64,000 bases of DNA from Polyangiaceae bacterium (GTDB taxonomy: Bacteria > Myxococcota_A > Polyangia > Polyangiales > Polyangiaceae). Below the pieces are notes generated by a model that saw nothing but the letters and a program-made list of their open reading frames with translations, made no database searches and was not told the DNA's origin. This document shows positions 44,110-53,683 of the stretch, one piece after another; positions within the stretch are counted from its first letter, which is position 1, and the number at the start of each line of letters is the position of its first letter. The position numbers and the translations under genes are program-made. The stretch is from the NCBI GenBank assembly GCA_013361525.1, contig JABFXY010000144.1, positions 37,887-101,886 on the forward strand, in the 5' to 3' direction.

Positions 44110-45969
44110 ATGGCCACCACGACGACCGGAAAACCCGCGCCCATTCAGCATGCATTCGACTTCAAGCTGAGGCGTTTCCTCAACTGGTTCCCGATGGGGC
44201 TCACGTACGCGTTCCTCTACATGGGGCGCTACAACCTCACGGTCGCGCAGACGTCGCTCGGCAAGACGCAGCTGATGACGAAGGAAGACTTCGGTCTGAT
44301 CTTCGGCGCGGGGACGGTCGTGTACGCGCTCGCGTTCCTCTTCAACGGGCCGTTCATCGATCGGATCGGCGGCAAGCGCGGGATGCTCATCGCATCGTTC
44401 GGCGCCGCCGCCGCGAACATCGGGATGGGCCTCTACCTGAAGAGCCTGCTCGCCTCTGGCGCGACCGATTCGTCGATCACGCTCATGTTCAGCATCCTCT
44501 ACGGCGCGAACATGTATTTCCAGAGCTTCGGCGCCGTCTCGATCGTGAAGGTCAATGCGCATTGGTTCCACGTGACCGAGCGCGGCGGCTTCTCCGGGAT
44601 CTTCGGCACGATGATCTCGAGCGGCATCTTCCTCGCATTCACGGTGAACAACTGGCTGCTGTCGCTCGCGGAAAAGCGCTGGGGCGATCGCATGCAATGG
44701 GTCGTGTTCGTCGCGCCCGCGCTACTCCTGCTCACGGCGTTCGTCGTCGAGATCTTCCTGCTCCGCGACAAACCGAGCCAAGCCGGCCTCAAGGACTTCG
44801 ACACCGGCGACGCGTCGAGCGCCGACAAAGACGACAAACCGATCCCGGCGCTCGAGCTCTACAGGCGGCTCTTCACGCACCCGATCATTCTCACCGTCGC
44901 ATTCATCGAGCTGTGCACGGGCGTCCTACGCAATGGCGTCATGCATTGGTTTCCGATCTACGCGAAAGAGGTCTGGGTCCTGCCGAAGGACCATTACCTC
45001 ATGGACGGGTCGTGGGACCGCCTGTGGCTCATCCTCGCAATGTTCGTCGTCGCGGCGATCTCGTTCGCCATTGCGACGTTCAGCCGCGGAACGAAGCGGG
45101 TGTATCTCTATTCGTTCGGCGCGCTCGCCTTCCTCGCGCCGTTCCTCCAGGGCGGCTGGGGCGGCATCTTGATGGTGTCCGGCGTCATCGGCGGCAACGT
45201 CGCCGGCTGGGTGAGTGACCTCTTCTTCCAAAGCCGTCGCGGCCCGACGGCCGCCGGGCTTTATGCTGTTCTCACCCTGTGTGCCGTGGGCATGATCTTC
45301 GCAATCGGCCAGCCGGGCACGGTGGTCGACCGCGTCTCGCCGCCCGTCAAAGACAAGCCGATGCCCGCCGACGACCAGACCGTCTTGAAGGGCGACAAGA
45401 TCCTTTCCATCGCCGGTAAAGACGTCTCGAAATGGTCGGAGGTCCGCGACGCTGTCGCCTGTTGGCAGCCGGAATGCAAAGAGTCGGGCTGGGACAAGGA
45501 TGCATGCACTTGCTCGTCGAAGCTCGACCCCACGCCCGCGCAGGAGACGAAAGGTATCCCCGCGAAGGTGGAGCGCGGTGGCAAAGAGCTCGAGCTGACA
45601 CTCGTCGATCCGAAGCCGGTCATGCGCGCCGGTGACAAACGACTTCTCAACGCGAGCCCGGTCCTGCCGTTCAGCCCGTACATCCTCGGCGCCATCGTGT
45701 TCCTCATCAGCCTGTGCGTCATCGGGACGCACGGTGTGCTCTCCGGCACGGCGACGATGGACTTCGGTGGACGCAAAGGCGCGGCGACCGCGGTCGGCAT
45801 GATCGACGGTTTCGTGTACCTCGGCACCGCGATTCAGAGCCTCTCCCTCGGGTTCATTACATCGAAAAATTGGGGCTGGTGGCCGTGGTTCCTCGTGCCG
45901 TTCGCGATCATCGGAACCCTGCTCTGTTTCCGAATCTGGAACGCGCGCGTCGGAAAAGGCGGCCATTGA
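44110..45969 (+). CDS. MFS transporter (OPA-type) with an inserted PDZ-like domain
   Basis: A 619-residue membrane transporter, about 170 longer than usual. Residues about 20-400 contain about 10 helices in the organophosphate:phosphate antiporter (GlpT/UhpT) pattern, with MGRYNLTVAQTSLGK near the N-terminus and FNGPFIDRIGGKRGM in the first inter-helix loop. Residues about 403-515 are hydrophilic and contain VLKGDKILSIAGKDVSKWSEVRDAV and KVERGGKELELTLV, the carboxylate-loop and strand pattern of a PDZ domain, interrupted by a Cys-rich insert (CWQPECKESG..CTC). The last two helices follow. A substrate such as a sugar or glycerol phosphate is inferred. Confidence 0.85.
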   Translation: MATTTTGKPAPIQHAFDFKLRRFLNWFPMGLTYAFLYMGRYNLTVAQTSLGKTQLMTKEDFGLIFGAGTVVYALAFLFNGPFIDRIGGKRGMLIASFGAAAANIGMGLYLKSLLASGATDSSITLMFSILYGANMYFQSFGAVSIVKVNAHWFHVTERGGFSGIFGTMISSGIFLAFTVNNWLLSLAEKRWGDRMQWVVFVAPALLLLTAFVVEIFLLRDKPSQAGLKDFDTGDASSADKDDKPIPALELYRRLFTHPIILTVAFIELCTGVLRNGVMHWFPIYAKEVWVLPKDHYLMDGSWDRLWLILAMFVVAAISFAIATFSRGTKRVYLYSFGALAFLAPFLQGGWGGILMVSGVIGGNVAGWVSDLFFQSRRGPTAAGLYAVLTLCAVGMIFAIGQPGTVVDRVSPPVKDKPMPADDQTVLKGDKILSIAGKDVSKWSEVRDAVACWQPECKESGWDKDACTCSSKLDPTPAQETKGIPAKVERGGKELELTLVDPKPVMRAGDKRLLNASPVLPFSPYILGAIVFLISLCVIGTHGVLSGTATMDFGGRKGAATAVGMIDGFVYLGTAIQSLSLGFITSKNWGWWPWFLVPFAIIGTLLCFRIWNARVGKGGH

Positions 45970-46008
45970 TGTGAGCAGCCGGCGTTCGAGCGCTACGCTA
46001 CGCGGGCG

Positions 46009-46986
46009 ATGAGGCTCGAGAGCGCAGCGGCCGACGCCGGTTCGGAATACGGCGTCGTCCATCTCGCGAACGAGCTCGGCGCGCGGCCCTTCCTGCTGTT
46101 CGTGATGCTGGTCGGCGTGGCGCTCACCTCGAGCGTGGCGCTGTTCTTCACGCTGCGATGGTCGGCCGTTCACGCGCGCGGCGTGTGGCGCTTCGCCGTC
46201 ACGAAATGGCGACGCCTCGCGAGGCGACCTCTGATTCAACGCGCCGAGGTGAAGTTTCCGACGGTGTGGCGCTTCATGCGGACGCTGACGGCGACGGAGT
46301 ATTTCGTCGTCCACGCCGCGATCGGGTTCGTCGTTGCGCTCTCGTGCGTGGGGTTTCTCGCGATTGCCGACGAGGTCGTCGAGGAGGACACCGCGGTGCG
46401 CGTGGACCTCGAGCTCGCCGCATCGCTCCACCGATCTGCCAGCCCCGCGACGGTGCGCTTCTTCCGTATCTTCACGTTCCTCGGAGGTGGAATCGGGATC
46501 GCGATCGTCGGCGTGGCCGTCGGCATCTTGCTCCTTCGCAGAGGCAGAAACCTGCTCGCCGCCGGGTGGGCAATCGCCCTCTTGGGGGTGGGCGCATTGA
46601 ACGCCGCGCTGAAAGCCGCGTTCGCGCGGCCGCGTCCGAGCTTCGACAATCCGTGGGTGACCCCGAATGGTTGGAGCTTCCCCAGCGGGCACTCGATGGG
46701 CACCTGGGTCGCAGCCGGGATGCTCGCGTACTTGTGGATCATCCTGCGGCCGCGCAACCCGAGCGTCCCGCGCCTAGGTACACCCATGCCGACGATGGCC
46801 CAATGGGTCGTCGTTTGCTGCGCGATCGCCTTCAGCGTGGCGATGGGCTTCAGCCGCCTGCTGCTCGGCGCCCACTATTTGACCGACGTCATCGGCGGGT
46901 TCGCGGCCGGCACCGTCTGGCTGGGGGCATGCATTTCGGGCATCGAGGTCGCACGACGGAGGCCCCTTCTTCCGAAACAAGGGTGA
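46009..46986 (+). CDS. PAP2-family membrane phosphatase
   Basis: A 325-residue integral membrane protein with about six helices and the three-part phosphatase signature: KAAFARPRP near 201, PSGHS near 224 and SRLLLGAHYLTDVIGG near 281 (catalytic His residues in parts two and three). PAP2 enzymes dephosphorylate lipid phosphates such as phosphatidic acid or undecaprenyl pyrophosphate. The extended N-terminus (about 75 residues, one helix plus a basic loop) is longer than in minimal family members. It lies 39 bp downstream of the transporter and may share its transcript. Confidence 0.9.
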   Translation: MRLESAAADAGSEYGVVHLANELGARPFLLFVMLVGVALTSSVALFFTLRWSAVHARGVWRFAVTKWRRLARRPLIQRAEVKFPTVWRFMRTLTATEYFVVHAAIGFVVALSCVGFLAIADEVVEEDTAVRVDLELAASLHRSASPATVRFFRIFTFLGGGIGIAIVGVAVGILLLRRGRNLLAAGWAIALLGVGALNAALKAAFARPRPSFDNPWVTPNGWSFPSGHSMGTWVAAGMLAYLWIILRPRNPSVPRLGTPMPTMAQWVVVCCAIAFSVAMGFSRLLLGAHYLTDVIGGFAAGTVWLGACISGIEVARRRPLLPKQG

Positions 46987-46998
46987 TAGCCTTGGCGG

Positions 46999-49617
46999 AT
47001 GCTTCGTCACGGCTTCGTTTCGGTCCTCTCACTGTGCTGTTTCGCGAGCGTGCTCGTCGCCTGTGGAGACGACAGCCCGGACGACTCGCCGACGGGCAAC
47101 ACGACTTCGAACAACACGTGCGACCTCTCGACGCTCGTCTTCGAGACCGGTGACGACACGGGTCACGCCGATCCATTCGGCGCGAAGGCCGCCGGACAGG
47201 CGCGCGCCGGGCGCATTCAAGCGTCGCAGGTCCAGCCCGCGCACGGCCGTCAAGGCGTGCACGACGGCGACTTCGTCCTCGTCAACGACAAGATCGCCAT
47301 CGTCATCGAGGACAAAGGTCTAAGCGACGGTTATGGCCGATTCGGCGGCGACATCTTGGCCGTCGACCGCGTGGGTGAAGACGGCAAGCCCCTCGGTCTG
47401 TCGAAGTTCAACGAGACGCTGCAGCTGACGTCGCTCTACATGATCGATCCGTCGAGCGTCACGGTGATCAACGACGGCTCCAACGGCGAAGCCGCCGTCA
47501 TCCGCTCGACCGGAACGCTCACGGCATTGCCGTTCTTGTACGAGACCTTCGGCGCCGCGTTCCCGCAGCAATATGCGAATTTGACGGCAGCCTACGATTA
47601 CGTGCTCGAGCCCGGCTCGGAGAAGCTGCTCGTCCGCTTCGGTCTCATCAACACCACCGACTACGACATCGATACGGGCCTCAACTTCGAGGGCTCGTGG
47701 AACCTTCTCGGCTTCTTCCAAGGCAGCTTCAGCAAGCTGTTCCTACCCGGCCGCGGATTCGGTGAAGCCGACGGCAGCCCCGAATACGTCGGCTTCGAGA
47801 ACGATACGCTCCCATTTGCCTATCAAGGCCCCGGCGCTACACCGCTCGATTTCGGCGGCATCGACATCAGCGGTTTCCAGGTGTTCTCCGGCCAAGGAAT
47901 GGTCGCGACGCCGTGCAATGTGACGTGGGTCGACGATCACGAGGTCATCGTCGGCGAGCCCGGCGGCGGTGTCGATCGCCTCGGCGAGGTCGTGCGCCGC
48001 GTGAATGGAGACGAAGCTTGGCGCGAGATCTCGGGCGTCGTCACCGACAGCACAGGCGCGCCGGTCGGCGGCGCCCACGTGCACGCGATTGGTCCCGACG
48101 GCGAATACCTCACCCGCACGACGAGCGGTGACGACGGCAAGTACGTCCTCCACGTTCCGAAAGAGGCGGTCACCGTCGTCCCGCAGAAGCGTGGTTATCC
48201 CGCGAGCGACGGCTTCCCGGTGGAGGCGGGGGCGAACGGCGCGGACATCGACTTTGCGCCGAACGGGTTCATCGACGTCGTCGCGACCGAAGACGGGACG
48301 GGCCTTCCGCTCCCGGTTCGTATTCAGGTCATCCCGGAGGAAGCGCTCGAGCCGACGCCCGCGTCTTATGGTGATCCGGACGAGGATCGCGGCCGCCTCT
48401 GGCAAGAGTTCGCCGTCGACGGGCTCGCGAAGCTCGCCGTCCCGCCGGGCAATCACCGCGTCATCGTTTCACGCGGATACGAATGGGAGCTTCTCGACAA
48501 TACGGTGGAGGTCACCGCCGGCGAGACGGTGCAAATCACGGCGTCGCTCCTTCACTCGGTCGACACGACCGGCGCGATGAGCGCCGACTTCCACATTCAC
48601 TCGATGTATTCCGCGGACTCGAGCGATCCGGTCGTCCACAAAGTCAAAAGTGCGCTCGCCGACGGTCTCGATGCACCCGTGTCGAGCGAGCACGAATGGA
48701 TCATCAGCTTCCAACCGATCATCGAAATGCTGGGCGCCGAGCATTGGGCCTTCGGCCTCCCGTCGGAGGAGCTGACGACGTTCGCCTGGGGCCACTTCGG
48801 CGTCGTACCGATCAATCCGCGCCCCGAGCTCGTGAACAACGGCGCGATCGATTGGCTCGGCAAGAGCTCCAAAGACATCTTCGACGAGGTCCACGCCCTG
48901 CCGGAGAGCCCGGCGCTGATCGTCAATCACCCGAGCGGCGACTCGGCGTTCAGCTCGTATTTCACCAAGGTCCAGCTCGACCGCGAGACCGGCTCGAGCG
49001 ACCACGAGCTCTGGACGGAGAACTTCGACGCCATCGAGGTCTTCAACGACTCCGATTTCGAGTCGAACCGAAACGCGTCGGTCGCCGATTGGTTCGCCCT
49101 GCTCAATGCGGGAAAGACGTTCTTCGCCGTCGGGAGCTCGGATAGCCATGCCGTGCGAACGTCCCCGGTCGGCTATCCGCGAACGTTCATGTTCCTCGGC
49201 TACGACGATCCGGAGCTGGGCAAAGCGGAAGACGTGCGCGACGCGATCCTCCAGGGAAATATGACTATCGGCGGCGGCCTCTTCATGACGGTCGAAGGGC
49301 CGGATGCTTCCGGCCCCGGCACCATCCTGCCGCGCACGGGCGACACGGCGGACTTCACCGTTACCGTGCGATGTCCCAGCTGGGTGACGGCCGATACGCT
49401 GGAGATCATCGTGAACGGTGAGACGGTCGCGACCGAGCCGCTCGAGCCCGTCGGCGCAGGACCGGCGAAAGAGTTCGTCAATGCGGTGACCGTGCCGCTG
49501 CCCGACAAGCCGACCGCCTGGGTCGTGTTCCACGCGAAGGGCCCGGGCGATCTCGATCCGGTTCACCCGGGGCGAAAGCCGTTCGCCGTCTCGAACCCGG
49601 TCATGTTCCAGCGCTGA
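46999..49617 (+). CDS. CehA/PHP-type metallo-hydrolase lipoprotein
   Basis: An 872-residue lipoprotein (lipobox SVLVAC near residue 22). Residues about 45-345 are a large beta domain. Residues about 350-415 are a carboxypeptidase-regulatory-like domain (SGVVTDSTGAPVGGAHVHAI). The C-terminal PHP-type phosphoesterase domain is about 525-870, with metal ligands in SADFHIHSMYSADSS near 530, SSEHEWI near 570 and GSSDSHAV near 715. CehA/McbA-like proteins hydrolyse esters or phosphoesters; the substrate here is unknown. It starts 13 bp after the PAP2 gene, hinting at joint handling of an exported phospho-compound. Confidence 0.85.
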   Translation: MLRHGFVSVLSLCCFASVLVACGDDSPDDSPTGNTTSNNTCDLSTLVFETGDDTGHADPFGAKAAGQARAGRIQASQVQPAHGRQGVHDGDFVLVNDKIAIVIEDKGLSDGYGRFGGDILAVDRVGEDGKPLGLSKFNETLQLTSLYMIDPSSVTVINDGSNGEAAVIRSTGTLTALPFLYETFGAAFPQQYANLTAAYDYVLEPGSEKLLVRFGLINTTDYDIDTGLNFEGSWNLLGFFQGSFSKLFLPGRGFGEADGSPEYVGFENDTLPFAYQGPGATPLDFGGIDISGFQVFSGQGMVATPCNVTWVDDHEVIVGEPGGGVDRLGEVVRRVNGDEAWREISGVVTDSTGAPVGGAHVHAIGPDGEYLTRTTSGDDGKYVLHVPKEAVTVVPQKRGYPASDGFPVEAGANGADIDFAPNGFIDVVATEDGTGLPLPVRIQVIPEEALEPTPASYGDPDEDRGRLWQEFAVDGLAKLAVPPGNHRVIVSRGYEWELLDNTVEVTAGETVQITASLLHSVDTTGAMSADFHIHSMYSADSSDPVVHKVKSALADGLDAPVSSEHEWIISFQPIIEMLGAEHWAFGLPSEELTTFAWGHFGVVPINPRPELVNNGAIDWLGKSSKDIFDEVHALPESPALIVNHPSGDSAFSSYFTKVQLDRETGSSDHELWTENFDAIEVFNDSDFESNRNASVADWFALLNAGKTFFAVGSSDSHAVRTSPVGYPRTFMFLGYDDPELGKAEDVRDAILQGNMTIGGGLFMTVEGPDASGPGTILPRTGDTADFTVTVRCPSWVTADTLEIIVNGETVATEPLEPVGAGPAKEFVNAVTVPLPDKPTAWVVFHAKGPGDLDPVHPGRKPFAVSNPVMFQR

Positions 49618-50973
49618 TCAGAACCGCGGCGGGTCTTTGGGCATCGGCAACACCCATCGCTTCGGCGCAAGGCCTTCGCGCTCGTTCGACAAATCGACGG
49701 TCGAGTCGACGAGCGGGCGCGAGGGCCTTCCATTGAGCGATACCCGCGCATCGACATAAACCGACACGTCGCGGCCGCGCGTTCGGAAGTCGTCCCGGAT
49801 CATGTGCGCAAACTGCAAGATCATGTCCGGCTGCGTGCTCATCATCCGCTCTTGCAGCGGTGTGAGGTAGTCGCTCGGAGCGACGTAAAATCGCTCACCC
49901 GTCGAGCGGTCGACGGCGCGGGCGGTGACGACGCCGTTCTTCTCCTGGAGCATCACCTTCCACGCAAACCGAAATCCCTCCTCCGTCCAGAGCACGTTGC
50001 CCGGATAAACGAGGAAGCGGAGGGGAAGGAGCGCCTGCACCACACAATAGACGGCGGCGACACGCATCCCGATCTTCGACGTCCATGCGGGTGCCGAGGG
50101 CGGTGACGAAGGTGCGCACCACCCTCGCCACAATCGCCGAGGCCAATCCGGCTCGAAGAGGATCGTGGCGAACGCGGGCATGAACCAGGGAAACATGCCG
50201 AGCTGAAAGAGCCGCCCGACGATGACATGGAATGCGAGCACGGCCGCGAACGCGAACGGTCGCGTCTTCCGATAGAGCAGCAGGAACGGAATCGACAAAT
50301 CGAAGACCGCGCCGCCCCAGCTCATCAAGTAGGCCGTCGCCTCGTATCGAAAAATGGGTCCGATCAAGAACACGTCGGTCCCGCGCGCGAGCCAGATCCG
50401 AAGTGGCATTGCGTGGACGAGCCAATCGGGGCCGAGCTTCGCGACCCCGCCGAAGAAATAGACCAACCCGACTTGGTATCGGACGAGCCACAAGACCCAA
50501 GCCGCGGGCCAGGCCCGCGGAGCACGGCCGCGCCGCTTCGACCACCAAGCGTCGACGCTGCCATGATGGTGCAGGGGCAAGAGCGCCGCGAGCCCGGTCA
50601 GGAGCGAGACGAGATAATAGTGATTGAGATAGTGGGTCTTGTCGCAGAGGTGCGTATACGTGAAGAGCGCGAACAACGTCGCCGCCGAGACGCGGTAGAG
50701 TGCGCCCGCCGCGACGCCCAGCGCCGCCAGCGTCATCAGCGCATAGACCGCGTACATGCCCGACGCGGAGACCGGCCGGACCCACTCGAACCCCCAATAG
50801 GGAAAGTAGTGCCGAGGGTCGACGAAATGCTCGGCGACCCACCCTTTTGCGACGAATCGAATCGACGCGACCGCGACGAGGCCGCCGAGCGCGACTCGAA
50901 ACGCGACGAGGCTCGCTGGGTCGACGGCGCGCGAAAGGCCGCGCGCCGCCCGGTCAGTCGCCGTCGTTGTCAT
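49618..50973 (-). CDS. HTTM membrane protein (vitamin-K-dependent carboxylase homologue)
   Basis: A 451-residue protein with the HTTM domain of gamma-glutamyl carboxylase: LVAFRVALGGLVAVAS in the first helix, YTHLCDKTHYLNHYYLVSLL with the conserved Cys/Lys/Asn-His run near 110, and FFGGVAKLGPDWL near 170. About seven helices occupy the first 320 residues. The C-terminal 130 residues are soluble and beta-like. Bacterial HTTM proteins are not proven carboxylases. It is the last gene of the imelysin operon, and its start overlaps the upstream imelysin stop by 20 bp. A role in assembling or modifying that iron system is inferred. Confidence 0.85.
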   Translation of the reverse strand: MTTTATDRAARGLSRAVDPASLVAFRVALGGLVAVASIRFVAKGWVAEHFVDPRHYFPYWGFEWVRPVSASGMYAVYALMTLAALGVAAGALYRVSAATLFALFTYTHLCDKTHYLNHYYLVSLLTGLAALLPLHHHGSVDAWWSKRRGRAPRAWPAAWVLWLVRYQVGLVYFFGGVAKLGPDWLVHAMPLRIWLARGTDVFLIGPIFRYEATAYLMSWGGAVFDLSIPFLLLYRKTRPFAFAAVLAFHVIVGRLFQLGMFPWFMPAFATILFEPDWPRRLWRGWCAPSSPPSAPAWTSKIGMRVAAVYCVVQALLPLRFLVYPGNVLWTEEGFRFAWKVMLQEKNGVVTARAVDRSTGERFYVAPSDYLTPLQERMMSTQPDMILQFAHMIRDDFRTRGRDVSVYVDARVSLNGRPSRPLVDSTVDLSNEREGLAPKRWVLPMPKDPPRF

Positions 50974-52147
50974 TGAACGTCAGCGTCACACCGAGGACGG
51001 TCACGACGTCGCTCCCGATGATCTGCTTCAGTGCAATGACGGCATTGAATGCGGCTTCGAGCTCGGCAGGCGCTTCGGTGAGCGCCGCGGTCATCGCGAC
51101 CGGAACGGCCTCGAGCGCCTCGAACGATTTGTCGATCGCATTGCGCACGTCGCTCACGAGGGCCTCGCTTCGGCTCCCCGCCATGTCGCTGAGACCGAGA
51201 CCGTCCAGATCGCCGAATCGCCCTTCCCAAATCGCGTCGATGCCGCGAACGCGGTTCTCCACGTCGGCGAGGGAGCTGTCGGACAGGCGCGACTCTTCGA
51301 GCTCCGGCGCGGGCGTGCCGCCCGTCTTGAGGCCGAGCGGCGCGGCGATCAGGTTGGCGGCCGTGTCCGCGAGGAAGAGGATCTCGTTGACGAGCGCGTC
51401 GAGCGCGTCCTTCGGGCTCTTGTAGAGGTCGCTCGTCGTGCCTGCATTGCCGAACTCGTCGACGTAGGCGCCGCTCGACGGATCCCACGCCTCGCGCAGC
51501 GTCGTCGCCTTCGCTGCGAGGTTTTGCCCGAGCGCACGCGCGAACGCGGCACCATTGCCCTCGAGCCGCGCGACGACGTCTGCGTCGCTCGCCTCCGGAT
51601 CGAAGAGCAGATACTCGAGCGCCATCATCCCTTTTCGGTTGGTGCCGAGCTTGTCCACCGACGCGGAGTCGAACGGGCCGCCGGTCGCAACGACGTCGTC
51701 GATGGCCGCCGGGTCCGCCACCCAATCGATGGCCGCGCTGAGATCACCCTTCACCGGGCCGAATGCGAACGCCTGGGATTGTTTCCACACGGCGCGCGCA
51801 GCGAGCCACGCCTCGCGTGCCGTCGCGAGTGTCGCCTCCGTCGGGCCGTCGGCGAATGCGCTCACTGCAGCTTCGAGCGCACCAGCGCTCGTGTCGAAGT
51901 CGACGAGCACGGGCAACATCACGTTGTCCGCGATCTGCCGGAGCATCGCGTTCTCGTCGAACTCGCCAGGGTCCGGACCCTCGTCGCAAGCCGTCAGAAA
52001 GTGCGCAGCACCACCGCCCGCCACGGCGCAGAGCGAGGCAGCGGCCGCTGCCCGAAGCAGATTGCGCCTCGAACGCGCTCGAGGCTTCGAGGCTTCGAGG
52101 CTGGGCGACGGGGAGACGACGGCATCTTCAAGCTCGGGCTGCAGCAT
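50954..52147 (-). CDS. Imelysin-family lipoprotein, second copy
   Basis: A 397-residue lipoprotein. The twin-arginine-type signal (SRRNLLRAAAAASLC..) ends in the lipobox LTAC near residue 54, suggesting Tat export. The body is the double four-helix-bundle imelysin (M75) fold: AREAWLAARAVWKQSQAFAFGPVKGD near 110-135 and GMMALEYLLFDPEA near 175. The usual GxHxxE metal motif is here G-M-M-A-L-E, lacking the histidine. Imelysins are periplasmic iron-uptake proteins, not proven peptidases. Part of the operon with the di-heme protein and HTTM. Confidence 0.9.
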   Translation of the reverse strand: MLQPELEDAVVSPSPSLEASKPRARSRRNLLRAAAAASLCAVAGGGAAHFLTACDEGPDPGEFDENAMLRQIADNVMLPVLVDFDTSAGALEAAVSAFADGPTEATLATAREAWLAARAVWKQSQAFAFGPVKGDLSAAIDWVADPAAIDDVVATGGPFDSASVDKLGTNRKGMMALEYLLFDPEASDADVVARLEGNGAAFARALGQNLAAKATTLREAWDPSSGAYVDEFGNAGTTSDLYKSPKDALDALVNEILFLADTAANLIAAPLGLKTGGTPAPELEESRLSDSSLADVENRVRGIDAIWEGRFGDLDGLGLSDMAGSRSEALVSDVRNAIDKSFEALEAVPVAMTAALTEAPAELEAAFNAVIALKQIIGSDVVTVLGVTLTFNDNDGD

Positions 52148-52172
52148 GACGTCACGCTTTTCCGAAAAGGGA

Positions 52173-53657
52173 TCAGAGAGATTGGAGGAATCGCACCAGC
52201 GCGGCCCGGTCGTCCGCCTCCATACCGCGGAATGCCTCGCGCGCGGAGAACGCTTCGCCGCCGTGCCACAAAATCGCTTCTTCGAAGCCGCGCGCGCGGC
52301 CGTCGTGGAGGAAGTATTGGTGCTTGTTCACCGTCTCGACGAGACCGATGCCCCAGAGCGGCGCCGTTCGCCATTCACGCTCGTCGGCGTCGTGATCGGG
52401 GCGGCCGTCGGCGAGATTTTCGCCCATGTCGTGGAGCAGCATGTCCGAATACGGTCGAATCGACTGATTCGATAGCGCGGGATATCCATCGAGGGTCCCC
52501 GTCTTGGCAGTCGGGATATGACAGCTCGTACACCCGGCTTGTTTGAACAGCTCTCTACCCCGCAAGACTTCGGGGTCGTCCACGTCGCGACGCCCCGGGA
52601 CGGCGATCGTGTGCATGTAGAAGGTAATGCGATCGAGCTTGCTCTCGTCGACCTCGGGTTCTCCGCCGTCGACCGCTTCTTGGCAGTCGATCTCCACCGA
52701 CGTACAAGCCTGCACGCCGTAGAGCGTCGTCGTGATCCCAATATCCTCGAGGAACGCGCGCGCGTTCTGCTGTTTGATCGTCGGCTCTGCGGCCTTCCAC
52801 CCGAACCGCCCGAGGCGCTCTTCCTGCGCTTCGTCGTCCCAAACCCAATTCGGTTTGCCCGAGATGCCGTCGCCGTCTTCGTCGTCCGGGTCCGCGTGCG
52901 AGAGAATCGTCTCTTCGTCGATCGCGGCGAGGAGGCCCAATCCGACGAGCTGGCGGGCGACGCGCGGCGACACCATCGTGCCCTCCGCGAAAGGCCCAAA
53001 GGCCAGGTTCTCGAACGAATAGCGCGGGGCGCGGAGCTCGACCGTTTCGCCGTCGAGGTATTCGACGACGACCGGCTCCCATTCGACGACAGGCTCGCCC
53101 TCGGCTTCCAAACCCAAGATCGCGAGGTTCTGCAGCTGGTCGCCGTACGAGGGCTCGGCGAGGGGACCGCCGTGCGCATTCACGCCCGGAATGCTCAATC
53201 GAAAGAGCACATCCCGGAACGGCTCGCCCGGCTCGGGAGGTTGACCTCTACCGTCTTTGAAATGGCAGGCGGAGCATGACGTCGCGTTGTAGAGCGGACC
53301 GAGGCCGTCGGTCCCCTCCGCTGAGGCCGGCGCGGTGACCCAATTCCGATTGAAGAAGTGATCGCCGAGCGCGAACTCTTCGCGGCCGTCGGCGTCGAGG
53401 TTCTTCGCGGGGCGCGCGAATGCTTCGCGGGTGACGTCGAACACCGTCGTTTCGCCGCCGGACATCGCCTCCCCCGGCTCGGCCTCGAGCGGCGGGGGCT
53501 CCGTCTCGTCGGGCTCACACGCCGTGATGCACGCGGCCGCAACGAGGAACGCGAAGGCCGAACCGTGGGCGAACGGCGAGCGTCGTCTCGGGGGTCGCGC
53601 CCTCGATCCGTCGCATTCGCTCTCGCAGCCTGGTGCCTTCGCGTTCCCTAATGACAT
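52173..53657 (-). CDS. Di-heme oxidoreductase (DUF1111), lipoprotein
   Basis: A 494-residue secreted c-type cytochrome. A signal with lipobox ITAC sits near residue 47 after a basic N-terminus. Two heme-attachment sites are visible: CSACH near 128 and CTSCH near 390, each in the usual DUF1111 context (LGPLYNATSCSACHFKDGRG, and RGRELFKQAGCTSCHIP). LHDGRA near the C-terminus is also typical. Family members often sit beside imelysins and are thought to act as periplasmic peroxidase-like or ferric/ferrous redox partners. The start at 53657 is set by the signal peptide; the open frame continues into the imelysin gene. Confidence 0.92.
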   Translation of the reverse strand: MSLGNAKAPGCESECDGSRARPPRRRSPFAHGSAFAFLVAAACITACEPDETEPPPLEAEPGEAMSGGETTVFDVTREAFARPAKNLDADGREEFALGDHFFNRNWVTAPASAEGTDGLGPLYNATSCSACHFKDGRGQPPEPGEPFRDVLFRLSIPGVNAHGGPLAEPSYGDQLQNLAILGLEAEGEPVVEWEPVVVEYLDGETVELRAPRYSFENLAFGPFAEGTMVSPRVARQLVGLGLLAAIDEETILSHADPDDEDGDGISGKPNWVWDDEAQEERLGRFGWKAAEPTIKQQNARAFLEDIGITTTLYGVQACTSVEIDCQEAVDGGEPEVDESKLDRITFYMHTIAVPGRRDVDDPEVLRGRELFKQAGCTSCHIPTAKTGTLDGYPALSNQSIRPYSDMLLHDMGENLADGRPDHDADEREWRTAPLWGIGLVETVNKHQYFLHDGRARGFEEAILWHGGEAFSAREAFRGMEADDRAALVRFLQSL

Positions 53658-53683
53658 GTTCGTAATCGCTACTGACGGGTGCC

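Noticed and set aside
44926..46692. A 588-residue minus-strand frame over the transporter and PAP2 genes
   Set aside because: Composition is that of a shadow frame, and both plus-strand genes have clear family motifs.
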